From: Chloroflexota bacterium
GTDB lineage: Bacteria > Chloroflexota > Anaerolineae > Promineifilales > Promineifilaceae
Length of the DNA: 64,000 bases
Direction: 5' to 3'
NCBI GenBank assembly: GCA_014584575.1
Contig: JACTMP010000074.1
Location: 32,518-96,517 of the forward strand
Shown: in pieces, positions 16,673 to 25,668 of the stretch
Layout: each line of letters starts with the position of its first letter
Numbering within the stretch: position 1 is the stretch's first letter
Notes under the pieces: generated by a model
The model's database searches: none
What the model saw: only the letters and a program-made list of their open reading frames with translations
Told to the model about the DNA's origin: nothing
Translations under genes and position numbers: made by a program

Positions 16673-19642
16673 CGGAACCACATGCAGGCAGCCGCGAGCG
16701 GAGCGGACGACGACGGTGGGGCCGCTGTTGGTGGGGCGAACAACAACAACTTCCCATTCATAATCAAAAAAGTTCGTATCAAAAAATTGGCTGGCGGCCA
16801 CGTTCATGGACCACTGCTGGCCTTGCCGCTCCACATTGGAGCCTACACTGCGCATAAAGCCCGCGGAGCTGCCCTTGGGGCCAATGCGCACTTCCATATA
16901 CTCGTTGGTACGCAGTTCGCCAGCCCATGTCCAGGCCAGGGGGATAACCTGGGTTTTATTGAAGTTGCCAGGCGCGTTGCAGGTGAATACCGTCAATCGC
17001 GGCGTGGGTCGGCTGACAACGGACAGGGTGGCGGTGGGGGTGATGGTGGGCGTGGCCGATGGTTCCGGCGAGGGTGTGCGGGTGGCAGTGGGCGTGCGGG
17101 TAGGTGTGGCCGTATTGGTGGCTTCCATGGTCGCCGTTGCTGTAAAAGTGGGCGCGGTGGTGGGGGTGGCTACGGCCGTGCTAAACCCATACAACTCATG
17201 CCGCGCCGGTTCGGGGGCCGCCAGCGAGCCGCCGCTGAGGTAGCTGCGGTCGCCGCCCGCCAGGGAAACAGTGGCGTCTAAATCTGTAACCACACAGTCG
17301 CCGGAAAAACAATCCACGTCAAACAAAAACGGTGATTCGGCATAACCGATACCCATCAAGCCATTTGTCACCTGCGCCGTAGAACCCAGGCCGGTTTTCA
17401 CCTGCCCGGTTGTGGCCGCCATTAACAATCGCCCCTGCACCATTTCCACCAGCAGCTGTTCCGGGTCGGCGGCCGGTATAAGGGTGATTTCGGAATCGGG
17501 GGCCAGATGTACGGCCGTCTGGTCTGGCAACACCAGCGAAACAGGATCGGCTGCCGTAATGAGATGCAGCGGTTCGTTGGCTGTCGGCCAGGGCAGGGTA
17601 TCGGTTTCCAGCGGGCCGCCGCGTTCCCCCATTTGCCAGACGGCGCGGCGGGAAGGGCTGCTGACGGCGATGGCAAGGTCGGTGACGGTGGCAGTGGGTT
17701 CGGGTGTGGCGTCGCCAATTACGGCCGTGCCGCCAAACACCCCTTGCTGCCACAAAATCACAACCGCGCCTGCCAGCAGCAGCAAAATCAGGGGAATCAG
17801 CAGATACCACAGCTTAAACCGGGAGCGGCGTGGCTCATCAATAACACCGCCGGCGCCGCGTTTGATGGGCGTCGCCAGCGTCATGTCGGGCGCGGTTGGC
17901 GGCGGCCATTCAGGGGACGAAACGGGGCGCGGTGGGATGGGCGGCGGTGCGGTTGACCGGGAAGGCGGCTCGACGACAAAGGTGGCATCCGGTTCGGCCG
18001 AAGTACGCCAATCGGTCTCGGCGCGTGGCAATGGCGGTTCAACAACAAAGGTGGCTTCGGGGTCAGCCCGATTTGACCAGTCATCTACCGGCAGCGGCTC
18101 AACGACGCTGGGAGCATCCGGTTCTGGAGGGGATGGGGCAAAGGCAGCAGCCAGGGGCACGGCCGTGACCGGAATCTCGGCCGTCACGGGTGGCTCTTGA
18201 ACTGCCGGTTTTTCTTCGACCGCCGGTTGTGCCTCGACCGCCGGTTGTGCCTCGACCGCCGGTTGTGCCTCGACCGCCGGTTGCTCTGCCACTGCTGGCT
18301 GCACCTGAATCGGTTTGGGTGGCCGGATGACAACCGTTTCATCAGGGCTGTCCGGCAGCGACGGCCGTTCAGCAAAGGGAGTTGATTCCGGTGCGCTGAA
18401 GATGGCAGCAGTCACGGCCGTAACCGCCGCCGCGGCTACTACCGGTTCAACTTTGTCATCTTCTGGCTCCTCGATTGCCGATGGCTCTACTGCCAGTTCT
18501 TCAACCATCGGTTCGTCAACCGCCGGTTTCTCAACCGCCGGTTCCTCAACCGCCGGTTCCTCAACCGCCGGTTCGGGGGCAGCCGATGTCTCCTCAACAG
18601 GCGTTGGCGTCGGCATGACCGGTGGGCGCGTCAGGATCATCGTAGCATCTGCCTCCAATGGGAGGGCTGGCGGCACGTCTGCTGGTGTTTCTGCCTGTTC
18701 TTCCGGCAGCGCTTCAGGAGTGGGAGCAGCCGCGATGAGGGCAGCGCCTAAGGCCAACGTCTCTTCGGCGGCAGGTGGTGTCATCGGTGCGGCGGGTTCG
18801 GGTTGTTCTGCGGCAGCCAGATACGGCCGTAACGCCTCCACAAACTCAGTCACCGTGGTAAACCGTTCGGCCGGTTTTTTGGCGAGCGCCTGGGCAAACA
18901 TAGGGGCCAGTTCCGGCTGCGGCAGGAGTTCCAGGGGGGGCGGCTCCTGCACCTGTTTGAACATCAGTTGGGTGACATTCCCCTGGAATGGCGGGCGGCC
19001 CGCCAGCGCTTCAAAGAGGACGATGGCCAGACTGTATTGGTCGCTACGGCCGTCAATGCCGCCGCCCATGAATTGTTCGGGACTCATGTAAGCCAACGTG
19101 CCCGGCAACCCGGAGGCGTGGATGGTAGTGTCCAGGAATTGGGTCAGGCCAAAATCGGCAATGGCGGCCGTGCCATCGGAGACGGCTATGCCATCGGAGA
19201 CGGCCTTGCCGTCTCTTGCAAAAAGAATGTTGCTCGGCTTCACGTCGCGGTGGATGATGCCGATGGCGTGGGCGGCGTCCAGCGCCGCCGCCACCTGGCT
19301 GGCCGCCTGCCACAATACAGCCGATGATAAATCTCCCTGCGTCAAATGGTCGCGCAGGGTGCCGCCGGGGAAAAGGGGCATCACCAGGTAGAGGTGATCT
19401 TTTTCTACGCCCAACTCGTATACGGGCACGATGTGCGGATGGGCTAACTTGTTCACGGCCGTGATCTGCTGCTGCAACTGGGCAAAAAAAGCCTCCTGGT
19501 GGGCAAAACGGGGGGAGAGTACTTTGACGGCCAGGGGCTCGGCACGGCCGTCTACCTGCGACCGATACACCGTAGCCATTGTGCCCCAGCCAATTTCAGA
19601 TTGGAGCGGGTATTGGCCGATTTGTTGTAATGGGTTGCTCAT
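16670..19642 (-). CDS. Ser/Thr protein kinase with long repeat linker and FecR-like ectodomain
   Basis: 990 residues. Kinase domain ~8-270 with LAVKVLSP, IIHRDVKPSNILF, IADFGLTQF and MSPEQF; the catalytic residues are intact. Between the catalytic loop and DFG there is a tandemly repeated insertion (AVSDGIAVSDGT), visible in the DNA as a short duplication around 19175-19205. Residues ~290-640 are low-complexity, with runs of VEEPA and VEAQPA and repeated DPEATFVVEPP-like segments. A membrane helix (~650-672) follows. The extracellular part has a FecR-like beta region (LHLITAADPVSLVLPDQTAVHLA...), a Thr/Pro-rich linker and a C-terminal beta domain. It probably senses an envelope signal. It is the last gene after the kinase at 19710. 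Confidence 0.87.
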   Translation of the reverse strand: MSNPLQQIGQYPLQSEIGWGTMATVYRSQVDGRAEPLAVKVLSPRFAHQEAFFAQLQQQITAVNKLAHPHIVPVYELGVEKDHLYLVMPLFPGGTLRDHLTQGDLSSAVLWQAASQVAAALDAAHAIGIIHRDVKPSNILFARDGKAVSDGIAVSDGTAAIADFGLTQFLDTTIHASGLPGTLAYMSPEQFMGGGIDGRSDQYSLAIVLFEALAGRPPFQGNVTQLMFKQVQEPPPLELLPQPELAPMFAQALAKKPAERFTTVTEFVEALRPYLAAAEQPEPAAPMTPPAAEETLALGAALIAAAPTPEALPEEQAETPADVPPALPLEADATMILTRPPVMPTPTPVEETSAAPEPAVEEPAVEEPAVEKPAVDEPMVEELAVEPSAIEEPEDDKVEPVVAAAAVTAVTAAIFSAPESTPFAERPSLPDSPDETVVIRPPKPIQVQPAVAEQPAVEAQPAVEAQPAVEAQPAVEEKPAVQEPPVTAEIPVTAVPLAAAFAPSPPEPDAPSVVEPLPVDDWSNRADPEATFVVEPPLPRAETDWRTSAEPDATFVVEPPSRSTAPPPIPPRPVSSPEWPPPTAPDMTLATPIKRGAGGVIDEPRRSRFKLWYLLIPLILLLLAGAVVILWQQGVFGGTAVIGDATPEPTATVTDLAIAVSSPSRRAVWQMGERGGPLETDTLPWPTANEPLHLITAADPVSLVLPDQTAVHLAPDSEITLIPAADPEQLLVEMVQGRLLMAATTGQVKTGLGSTAQVTNGLMGIGYAESPFLFDVDCFSGDCVVTDLDATVSLAGGDRSYLSGGSLAAPEPARHELYGFSTAVATPTTAPTFTATATMEATNTATPTRTPTATRTPSPEPSATPTITPTATLSVVSRPTPRLTVFTCNAPGNFNKTQVIPLAWTWAGELRTNEYMEVRIGPKGSSAGFMRSVGSNVERQGQQWSMNVAASQFFDTNFFDYEWEVVVVRPTNSGPTVVVRSARGCLHVVP

Positions 19643-19654
19643 GTAACCTTTGGT

Positions 19655-19708
19655 CAGAGATTAGAGACTGGAGATTGGAGATTGTGAATCTCCAATCTCT
19701 AATCTCCA
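19655..19708. repeat. Intergenic heptamer hairpin (GGAGATT type)
   Basis: Arms of about 25 bases made of GATTAGA/GATTGGA heptamers pair with a few mismatches, between two kinase genes. It is one of eight arrays of this family in the window. Confidence 0.75.
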
Positions 19709-19709
19709 A

Positions 19710-20663
19710 TCAGCCATTCCTCGAAAAAAAGCGGCTCAGGCGTGATTGATTATTACGGGCGCTTCTTTGGGCGGGCACGCCATCGCCGGCAATGCGTTTG
19801 AGTTCACGGCCTAGCTGCAAGAGCGTCAGCCGATCGGCCGGATTTTTTGCCAGGCAACCATCAATCACAATCTCGTCCATGCCAGATGTGACCAGCGGCG
19901 AGAGCACACGCAGCGAGGTGGGCCGGGATTCACGGATGCGTTCGGTGAGACTCTTCTCGTTACGGCCGCTGAAAGGCAGTTTGCCGCCCAACATGCGGTA
20001 TAACACCACCCCCAGCCCCCACACATCAATTTTCACCGATTCGTTCTGGCTGATTTCCGGCGCGGAATAGATGCTGCCATGTGGTAACTGTTCCGGCGAC
20101 ATGATGTACATGGTAACGCCGGGTGGGGGCAGGACGCGAGTAGCAATGCCAAAATCAAGCAGGACGGGGGTATACGGCCGTCCCGCCTCCACCGGCTCCC
20201 GAAAAACAACGTTTTCCAGCTTCAGGTCATTGTGGGCATATCCCTGCATGTGAATGTGGTCCAAAGCGCGAGCAATTTCCAGGGCGATGGTGGCTGCCTC
20301 CGGCGGTGTGATCTGCTCTACCTGTTCCAGATAATCAGACAGGGAGCCTCCTTTCAGGTATTCCATCACAAAAAAGACGGGCTGGTTGGGCAGTTCCACA
20401 GCGTTGGCATAGTAAACGCTGGTTTTGCCAGGGCGGGGGATGGGGTGCAGGCGGACAATGTTGCGGTGGTGAAAGCGTTGAATCAGTTCCGCCTCGCGCA
20501 CGATGGAGCGGGAATAAGAGGCGTCATCGTGTTTATTGCAGATTTTGATGGCGACTTCGTCAGGGCGGTCCAGTTCAGCAGCGGCATAAATGATGGCAAA
20601 ACCACCGGTGGCAATGGGATCGCCCAGGGTATAACGGCCACGATACAGCGTTGTTCCTTTCAA
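19710..20663 (-). CDS. Soluble Ser/Thr protein kinase
   Basis: 317 residues, essentially one kinase domain with no membrane helix. Motifs: TGGFAIIY, VAIKICN, YAHNDLKLENVVF, LLDFGIATRV and SAPEIS. HRD reads HND, so the catalytic Asp is present but the Arg is not (a non-RD kinase), suggesting activity does not depend on classical activation-loop phosphorylation. The basic, Ser-rich tail (QRSARNNQSRLSRFFSRNG) may be an autophosphorylation or partner site. Its ATG overlaps the stop of the vWA-FHA gene by 4 nt (ATGA), so the two products are probably made in step and may interact through the FHA domain. Confidence 0.88.
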   Translation of the reverse strand: MKGTTLYRGRYTLGDPIATGGFAIIYAAAELDRPDEVAIKICNKHDDASYSRSIVREAELIQRFHHRNIVRLHPIPRPGKTSVYYANAVELPNQPVFFVMEYLKGGSLSDYLEQVEQITPPEAATIALEIARALDHIHMQGYAHNDLKLENVVFREPVEAGRPYTPVLLDFGIATRVLPPPGVTMYIMSPEQLPHGSIYSAPEISQNESVKIDVWGLGVVLYRMLGGKLPFSGRNEKSLTERIRESRPTSLRVLSPLVTSGMDEIVIDGCLAKNPADRLTLLQLGRELKRIAGDGVPAQRSARNNQSRLSRFFSRNG

Positions 20664-22630
20664 AAGCGATCTCCCCCCGATTGGTTGGGCCGCCGCACAA
20701 CGCGGGTGCTGCGGCCAGAATCAAAAGTGGCATCGGTGTAGGGGTCACGGCCGTAGTTCCCATAAGATGTCATGGCGCTCTCAAATTGCAGCTTGACGCC
20801 GCCACGCTCTACACGCGCCAGTTCAATTTCGTCGCCATCTTGCAGTTCGCGGGGCTGCATAGATTCCAGCCGCACGCCGTTAAGGAAGGTGCCGTTGGCG
20901 CTGTCTTCGTCCCGGATCATAAAGTGGTCTTCATCGTCAATGATGGTGCAGTGGCGGCGGCTGATGGGGCTGGTGTCGTCGTGCTGCTGGAAGAGCAGTT
21001 CGCTGTCTTGTTTGGCGCGGCCAATGGTGGTGGTGCCATAGATTTCCAGCTTTTTGCCCACGCTGACGTCCCCTTCGAGCACGGTCAGGTAAGCGCGGGG
21101 GTTGGATTGTTTCTCAATGCGTTTGGTGATGCGTTCAATCTGGTTGTTAATGGTCTGGCGCACGGCCAAAACCGGCCCTCTATTTCGGGTGAGCACCACC
21201 GCAATCATTGCTACCGCCAGCAGCACAATGCTGATGGGCAGCAAGATATCTGACCAACTACTAGAGGGGGGCCCCACCATCGGATTTTCCCCGGCACCAT
21301 CAGTGCCGGGAGCAGTAACCGTCCCATTTGTGCCACCCGGCAGCCCAAGGTCTGGTTCATCTGTAGGCGCGGCGACAGTAGGCAGCACGGCCGTGACCTT
21401 CACCGAAGCCGGGCGCGAATCCAGATTAAACTCATCCTTCACAATCACCGACAACGTCACCTCGCCGGATTCATCCACCAGACTCCAGGGAAAGGGGAAG
21501 GTGATTTCACTGCTGCCGGTGATATTGGTCAACGGATCGGCGGGCACACCATTTACGCTCAGCGTGGCCCGCTGCAAGTTGCGCGTGTAGTTGTCGGTAA
21601 AGACGACTTTGGCTACCACTTGCGCAGTGGCCTCCGGGGAGATGCGGGCATTTTCGGCGGGGCTTTCGATGGTGACGCGGGGCAGGTCGATCTGGTTAAT
21701 GCTGTATTCAGCCTGACCGGTGACACGGCCGTCGTCCACCACCACATCCACCGGGCGTGTACTCGCCAGCCCGTCCTTTGAGCGGTAAACCATCTCATAC
21801 AGGGGCCGCCATCGCGCGGCAATGGCGCGGAAAAAATCGTCGGCAGAGGCGGCCCCGGCCAGATTGAGGGATTGGCCGCCGCTGTTGGTCGCCAGGTTGG
21901 CTACCTGGCCAGTATCCCGGCTGGCAACCAGCACGGCGTAAATGGGAATGCCCAGTTGTTCGGCGTTGCTGGCCAGTGCGGCCGGTTCCCCCTGATCAAA
22001 CTTTTCCAGTTCGCTGGTAAAAAGGACAACCAGTTTGGGCTGGTCGTCGCTGCCGGTCTGGGTGTCCATATTGTTCAAAATCTGACCGAGCGGCCTCATG
22101 GGGGCAGACAGGCAGTCATTGGCGTTGGCGCAGGTGGGTGGACGGTAGGCATCGAGTACGGCCGTGACATCATTGGCATTCTTGGTGAATTCCAACAGCG
22201 GTACAGGGGTAAGATTGCTGCCCTCAATGGCGCTGATCGCCACGTAATCATCTGGCTGTTTCCAGTTTTGGGCAAACTGGCGAATGGCTTCTCTGGTCTG
22301 GTTCCAGCGGTCGGCCTGCCCCATGCGCAAACCGGCATCAATGACAAAATGCACCCACAGCGGCCCTTCCCCGGCTACCGGGCCGCGCGTCAATTCCACG
22401 CGCTGCCCGTTTTCCAGGAGGTGCAGGTTGGCGGTGGTCAACCCGGATACCGGTTCACCGGCGGCATTCAAGGTGCGGGCATATACCGTCACGTTGGGGA
22501 ACTGGCTGGCGTCTACGGCCGTGACAATCACTTCCGTTACCGGCCCACTGCCCTGCGCCCCCACTGAAGATGCCAGGATGAAAACGAATAACAATACAAG
22601 TAGTGCGTTGAAACTCCAGATATGCCGCAT
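20660..22630 (-). CDS. vWA-domain membrane protein with cytoplasmic FHA domain
   Basis: 656 residues. An N-terminal signal peptide (FNALLVLLFVFILASSVGAQ) leads to a predicted extracellular region with a von Willebrand A-like fold (~85-290). The MIDAS signature DxSxS is replaced by DAGLRMG, so metal binding is doubtful. Beta-sandwich segments follow, then a membrane helix (~455-478, DILLPISIVLLAVAMIAVVL) and a C-terminal FHA domain (~520-620: IGRAKQDSE, SRRHCTIID, SANGTFLNGV). The FHA part should face the cytoplasm and bind a phosphothreonine, possibly on the kinase encoded by the overlapping downstream gene. AGGAGAACC precedes the ATG. Confidence 0.85.
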   Translation of the reverse strand: MRHIWSFNALLVLLFVFILASSVGAQGSGPVTEVIVTAVDASQFPNVTVYARTLNAAGEPVSGLTTANLHLLENGQRVELTRGPVAGEGPLWVHFVIDAGLRMGQADRWNQTREAIRQFAQNWKQPDDYVAISAIEGSNLTPVPLLEFTKNANDVTAVLDAYRPPTCANANDCLSAPMRPLGQILNNMDTQTGSDDQPKLVVLFTSELEKFDQGEPAALASNAEQLGIPIYAVLVASRDTGQVANLATNSGGQSLNLAGAASADDFFRAIAARWRPLYEMVYRSKDGLASTRPVDVVVDDGRVTGQAEYSINQIDLPRVTIESPAENARISPEATAQVVAKVVFTDNYTRNLQRATLSVNGVPADPLTNITGSSEITFPFPWSLVDESGEVTLSVIVKDEFNLDSRPASVKVTAVLPTVAAPTDEPDLGLPGGTNGTVTAPGTDGAGENPMVGPPSSSWSDILLPISIVLLAVAMIAVVLTRNRGPVLAVRQTINNQIERITKRIEKQSNPRAYLTVLEGDVSVGKKLEIYGTTTIGRAKQDSELLFQQHDDTSPISRRHCTIIDDEDHFMIRDEDSANGTFLNGVRLESMQPRELQDGDEIELARVERGGVKLQFESAMTSYGNYGRDPYTDATFDSGRSTRVVRRPNQSGGDRF

Positions 22631-22675
22631 GGTTCTCCTACAGGGTCAGTCGTTTATATCTGCCGCCAATCCCTC

Positions 22676-23548
22676 TCACAAATTCAATTTTACCAATAAG
22701 TGGTTCACTCGTTCACTGGCAAGTTGCAGGTCGGCTACCGCCTGCTGCAATTCGGCCGCCTGCTGCCCGGCGCTGCCCTGATTCTGGCGCAAACCGGCGC
22801 TTTGTTCCGCGGCAATCTGGCTGAAAAGGGTGATGGTTTCCGGCAAGGGCATGATGCGCAGTTCGGCTTGCAGCAGGTTGGTGCAATGATGAAACTGGCG
22901 CATGGCCTGGGCATACAACCCCAGCGCGTGGTAACAGTGCATCAGCGCCCGGTGTACTTCCTCACGCAGGGGGTCTATTTGCAGGATGTGTTGGCCGAGT
23001 TCGACGGCCGTTTCAAACGCGCCCTGCTGCATGGCGCTAAACATCAGCTCACCCAACAAACGCAAATGTAAACGGGCCAATCGCTCGCGCTCTAATAAAC
23101 ACCAATCCGCGTAAATACCCTCACAAAACTCCCCCTGATACAACGCCACCGCCTGACTGAGCCACTGTTCCTGCCGGGCCAGGTCCGTTTCCGCCCTGGC
23201 CTGCCGTTCACAAACTTCAAAGGTCACAAAATCTATCTGCACTGACGGGGGCGGCGCCAGGCTAATCCAGTCACGCGAGGTAAAGAGAAAATCATCACAG
23301 GCGAAGTGGAGGTCATCGAATAATTTGCGCAAACGCCACACGGCCGTGTTCAACCGCCCCCGCCCCTGTTCCTCCGAACAATCCGGCCAGAGCAGGTCAA
23401 TCAATTTCAATCGGCTGTGTTTGACACGTGGAAACAGCAGTAAATAACCAAGCAGTTCCTCAACATGGTGGGTAGGAAAACTGGAAACCACCAACTCATC
23501 ATGTTGTAGTTGAAGTTTACCCAACGCCCGAATCTGTAAATGGGTCAC
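22676..23548 (-). CDS. BTAD-type (SARP-like) transcriptional regulator
   Basis: 290 residues from GTG 23548, chosen because AAGGGG lies just upstream; an upstream ATG at 23608 is possible. The N-terminus (~1-95) is an OmpR-like winged helix of the BTAD/SARP class (IRALGKLQLQH, LLGYLLLFPRVKHSRLKLIDLLWPD, GRLNTAVWRLRKLF). Residues ~96-245 form the TPR-like bacterial transcriptional activation domain (YQGEFCEGIYADWCLLERERLARLHLRLLGEL, VHRALMHCYHALGLYAQAMRQF). It could control the kinase/FHA genes that follow or the eCIS operon. No ligand domain is present. Confidence 0.85.
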   Translation of the reverse strand: MTHLQIRALGKLQLQHDELVVSSFPTHHVEELLGYLLLFPRVKHSRLKLIDLLWPDCSEEQGRGRLNTAVWRLRKLFDDLHFACDDFLFTSRDWISLAPPPSVQIDFVTFEVCERQARAETDLARQEQWLSQAVALYQGEFCEGIYADWCLLERERLARLHLRLLGELMFSAMQQGAFETAVELGQHILQIDPLREEVHRALMHCYHALGLYAQAMRQFHHCTNLLQAELRIMPLPETITLFSQIAAEQSAGLRQNQGSAGQQAAELQQAVADLQLASERVNHLLVKLNL

Positions 23549-23766
23549 AATGCACCCCTTGTGAATGATCCAACCATGAGAGATCCCAGATTTCGGCGTG
23601 TGATACACTACTGACCGATGGATGCTTATAGGAGAATATGTGCTGAAATCTGGTTCCTGTCCGTTACGTGTGGCTGCCTGGGAAGCGCCGCCTTTTTTGT
23701 TCCTGACCTGATGTTACTGGATGGACAGGGCATTGTCAATTTATGGCGAGGGGGAATATGAAAATT
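23549..23766. other. Intergenic region upstream of the BTAD regulator
   Basis: No convincing gene. This must hold the promoter of the BTAD regulator; no clear consensus was identified. The remainder of the gap to 24006 is filled by a MITE-like element and a heptamer hairpin. Confidence 0.5.
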
Positions 23767-23920
23767 CAGCAATTCTCAATTTGCCCGGCGGCGGCAGATA
23801 AATCTGCACCAACAAAAGGCGAAGTCGGCCTTCGCCGACTGGTCTTAGCCGACGAAGGTCGGCCTTGCTGCTTGTAGCTGCGATTTTAATCGCCAGGCTT
23901 TGCCAAATTGAGAATTGCTG
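23767..23920. mobile_element. MITE-like element, copy 1
   Basis: 154 bp bounded by perfect 17-bp inverted repeats (CAGCAATTCTCAATTTG at 23767, complement ending at 23920). The interior holds AGATAAATCTGCACCAAC and an inverted AGTCGGCCTTCG/CGAAGGTCGGCCT pair. A second copy with the same interior is at 56440. No coding capacity: a non-autonomous element or REP-type palindromic repeat. Confidence 0.75.
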
Positions 23921-23922
23921 AT

Positions 23923-24005
23923 GAAAATTGGAGATTAGAGATTGGAGATTGGAGATTAGAGATTGGAGATGATCAAATCTCCGATCTCCAATCTCTACAA
24001 AACCA
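23923..24005. repeat. Intergenic heptamer hairpin (GGAGATT type)
   Basis: Several GGAGATT/AGAGATT heptamers followed by the complementary AATCTCCAATCTC series, directly after the stop of the FHA-gpI gene. A candidate end-of-transcript structure for the eCIS operon. Confidence 0.7.
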
Positions 24006-24006
24006 A

Positions 24007-25053
24007 TCACTTAAAGCGCAAGGTATAACTGGTATGCGCCGGTTTGTGGGCGTTGATCAGGCGGGCAATGAGCGCAGCGTTTACTTCAGATTCCCGCACC
24101 GGCAATGTTACGGTAAAGGTGAACGGTTCCAGACCTTCGCCGGTATCGTCAATTTCCGGGGCGAGGCCGGTGTAGATTTCCAGCACGCGGCCGAGCGCCC
24201 AACGGGTGCCGCGCCGGGCATAAATCTGGTGCGCCTCTGTCAGAATGGCACGGCGTTTGGTCTCGTCCCAACTTTGGTCGAAGGTAAGATCGAACCAGTT
24301 CGCCAGCCAGGGCAAAAAGTCCGCCGGGGCGGTGGCCGGGCGCAGAAAAACGTCAAAGTTATCCACCGTCCATTCAATCGGCGCGTAAATGGATTCAAAC
24401 AGCGCCAGAAAACGCTTCATGAAGCTGGTGTGGTAAATGCCCGGTAGATATTGTAGGTAGCGGCTTTCGGTGAGGGATAGGCCGGGCGGCGGCGTATAGG
24501 CAGGTTCACCGTCCGGCTCCGGGAGAGGCGGCAGGGAGGGTGGGATAGGCGGTTGGTCGGGCGGTGGGCCGCCATTGATTTTGGTTTCGGCGCGGCTTTT
24601 GCGGGCGGGTTTGGCCGCCGGTTCACGCGCTGCGGCTGATTCCACCGCTGGTTCTGCCACCTCTGCTTTGGCCGGGGCTGGCTCCGGTTCAGGCGTAGGT
24701 TCGAGGACAGGCGGGGGCGCTACGGGTTCCGCAGCCACAACCACCTCTTCCATCTCATACGTCAACGTGAATGCACCAATCTCAATCACGTCACCTGGGT
24801 TGAGCGGGTGGGGATCATGCTCTTTCAGACGGATGCCGTTGACCTTGGTGCCGTTAGAACTTTTGGTATCGGTAAGGATGCAACCCGCATCGGAACAGTC
24901 GATCTGGGCATGCCGCCGCGAGACCAACTGGTCGTCCAGCACCAGGTCTGCATCACGCCGCCCCAACACGGCCGTGCCCATCGGGATCTCATACACAGAC
25001 GCTCCAGTCGGGCCGGAGATCTGCAAGCGGTGAATGGTTGTTTTTTCCGCCAT
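24007..25053 (-). CDS. eCIS baseplate protein, FHA domain fused to phage tail gpI-like domain
   Basis: 348 residues from ATG 25053, which has GAGGG at good spacing; a start 12 bases earlier is less likely. Residues 8-100 are an FHA domain with key positions present (GRR 31-33, SRRH 45-48, SSNGT 65-69), so phosphothreonine binding is expected. A Pro/Glu/Ala linker (~105-190) joins it to a phage P2 gpI/tail-protein domain (~196-348: YLPGIYHTSFMKRFLALFESIY, PWLANWFDLTFDQSW, RRGTRWALGRVLEIY). gpI-like proteins form the baseplate wedge next to gpJ. This is the last gene of the eCIS operon and takes the place of an Afp12-like subunit. The fusion suggests that phosphorylation of a partner controls assembly or firing. 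Confidence 0.87.
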   Translation of the reverse strand: MAEKTTIHRLQISGPTGASVYEIPMGTAVLGRRDADLVLDDQLVSRRHAQIDCSDAGCILTDTKSSNGTKVNGIRLKEHDPHPLNPGDVIEIGAFTLTYEMEEVVVAAEPVAPPPVLEPTPEPEPAPAKAEVAEPAVESAAAREPAAKPARKSRAETKINGGPPPDQPPIPPSLPPLPEPDGEPAYTPPPGLSLTESRYLQYLPGIYHTSFMKRFLALFESIYAPIEWTVDNFDVFLRPATAPADFLPWLANWFDLTFDQSWDETKRRAILTEAHQIYARRGTRWALGRVLEIYTGLAPEIDDTGEGLEPFTFTVTLPVRESEVNAALIARLINAHKPAHTSYTLRFK

Positions 25054-25113
25054 GGGTTCCCTCATTTTTTAACGCGGAGACGCGGAGGTGAAAAACTTCG
25101 CGCTCTTCGCGGA

Positions 25114-25566
25114 TCATTCCTGTCTGGATATTTCAGCCTCATTGTGGAGGTGTTGGGACACGGCCGTCGCCATCCCCATCATCTCCTGCGCCAACATCTC
25201 AAATCCGGCAGCCATTTCCTGCCGCCGTTTGGCCTGATCCTGGTGGTAGGCAGTATGGATTTTATCCGGCAGCGCCGTCATCTGCTCATTGGTCGTTAGA
25301 CCATGCTGCCTCAACACCGCTTGCAAATGGCTCATCTGCTGGCGCGCCGCTTCGAGAGCGGGTTCGTCGTCGCCAGTCACGGCCGTGACAAACGCCTTGA
25401 TCCCGCCAAACAGTTCATCCAACCGCCGCGCTACCAGGTCAGGGTTATCGGTGATGTCTACGGCCGTGAAGCCTAAAAGGTCGGTAGCGAGACGGCCGTT
25501 GGCAAAATAAGTGTGTCCTGTCGCTATCGTGTTAGAAAGCTCGCTAGTTTCCTGATCTCTTGTCAT
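25114..25566 (-). CDS. Helical protein of unknown function in the eCIS locus
   Basis: 150 residues, predicted almost entirely helical, acidic, with Met- and Gln-rich heptads near the C-terminus (EMAAGFEMLAQEMMGMAT). No signal peptide or membrane helix and no family recognised. It lies between the SUKH immunity gene and the FHA-gpI gene on the same strand. It contains ACGGCCGT octamers typical of resident genes, unlike the AT-richer immunity gene next to it. It could be a chaperone, an inhibitor or a small structural part. Confidence 0.6.
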   Translation of the reverse strand: MTRDQETSELSNTIATGHTYFANGRLATDLLGFTAVDITDNPDLVARRLDELFGGIKAFVTAVTGDDEPALEAARQQMSHLQAVLRQHGLTTNEQMTALPDKIHTAYHQDQAKRRQEMAAGFEMLAQEMMGMATAVSQHLHNEAEISRQE

Positions 25567-25668
25567 ATCATTTTGTTAAGTGAATATTCGAGAGGTTTGT
25601 GAACTTTTTTAGTGCAGTTTTCAGAGGTGCCGTGATTTCAAAAGTGATCAAACCTTTTTCATAATGAC

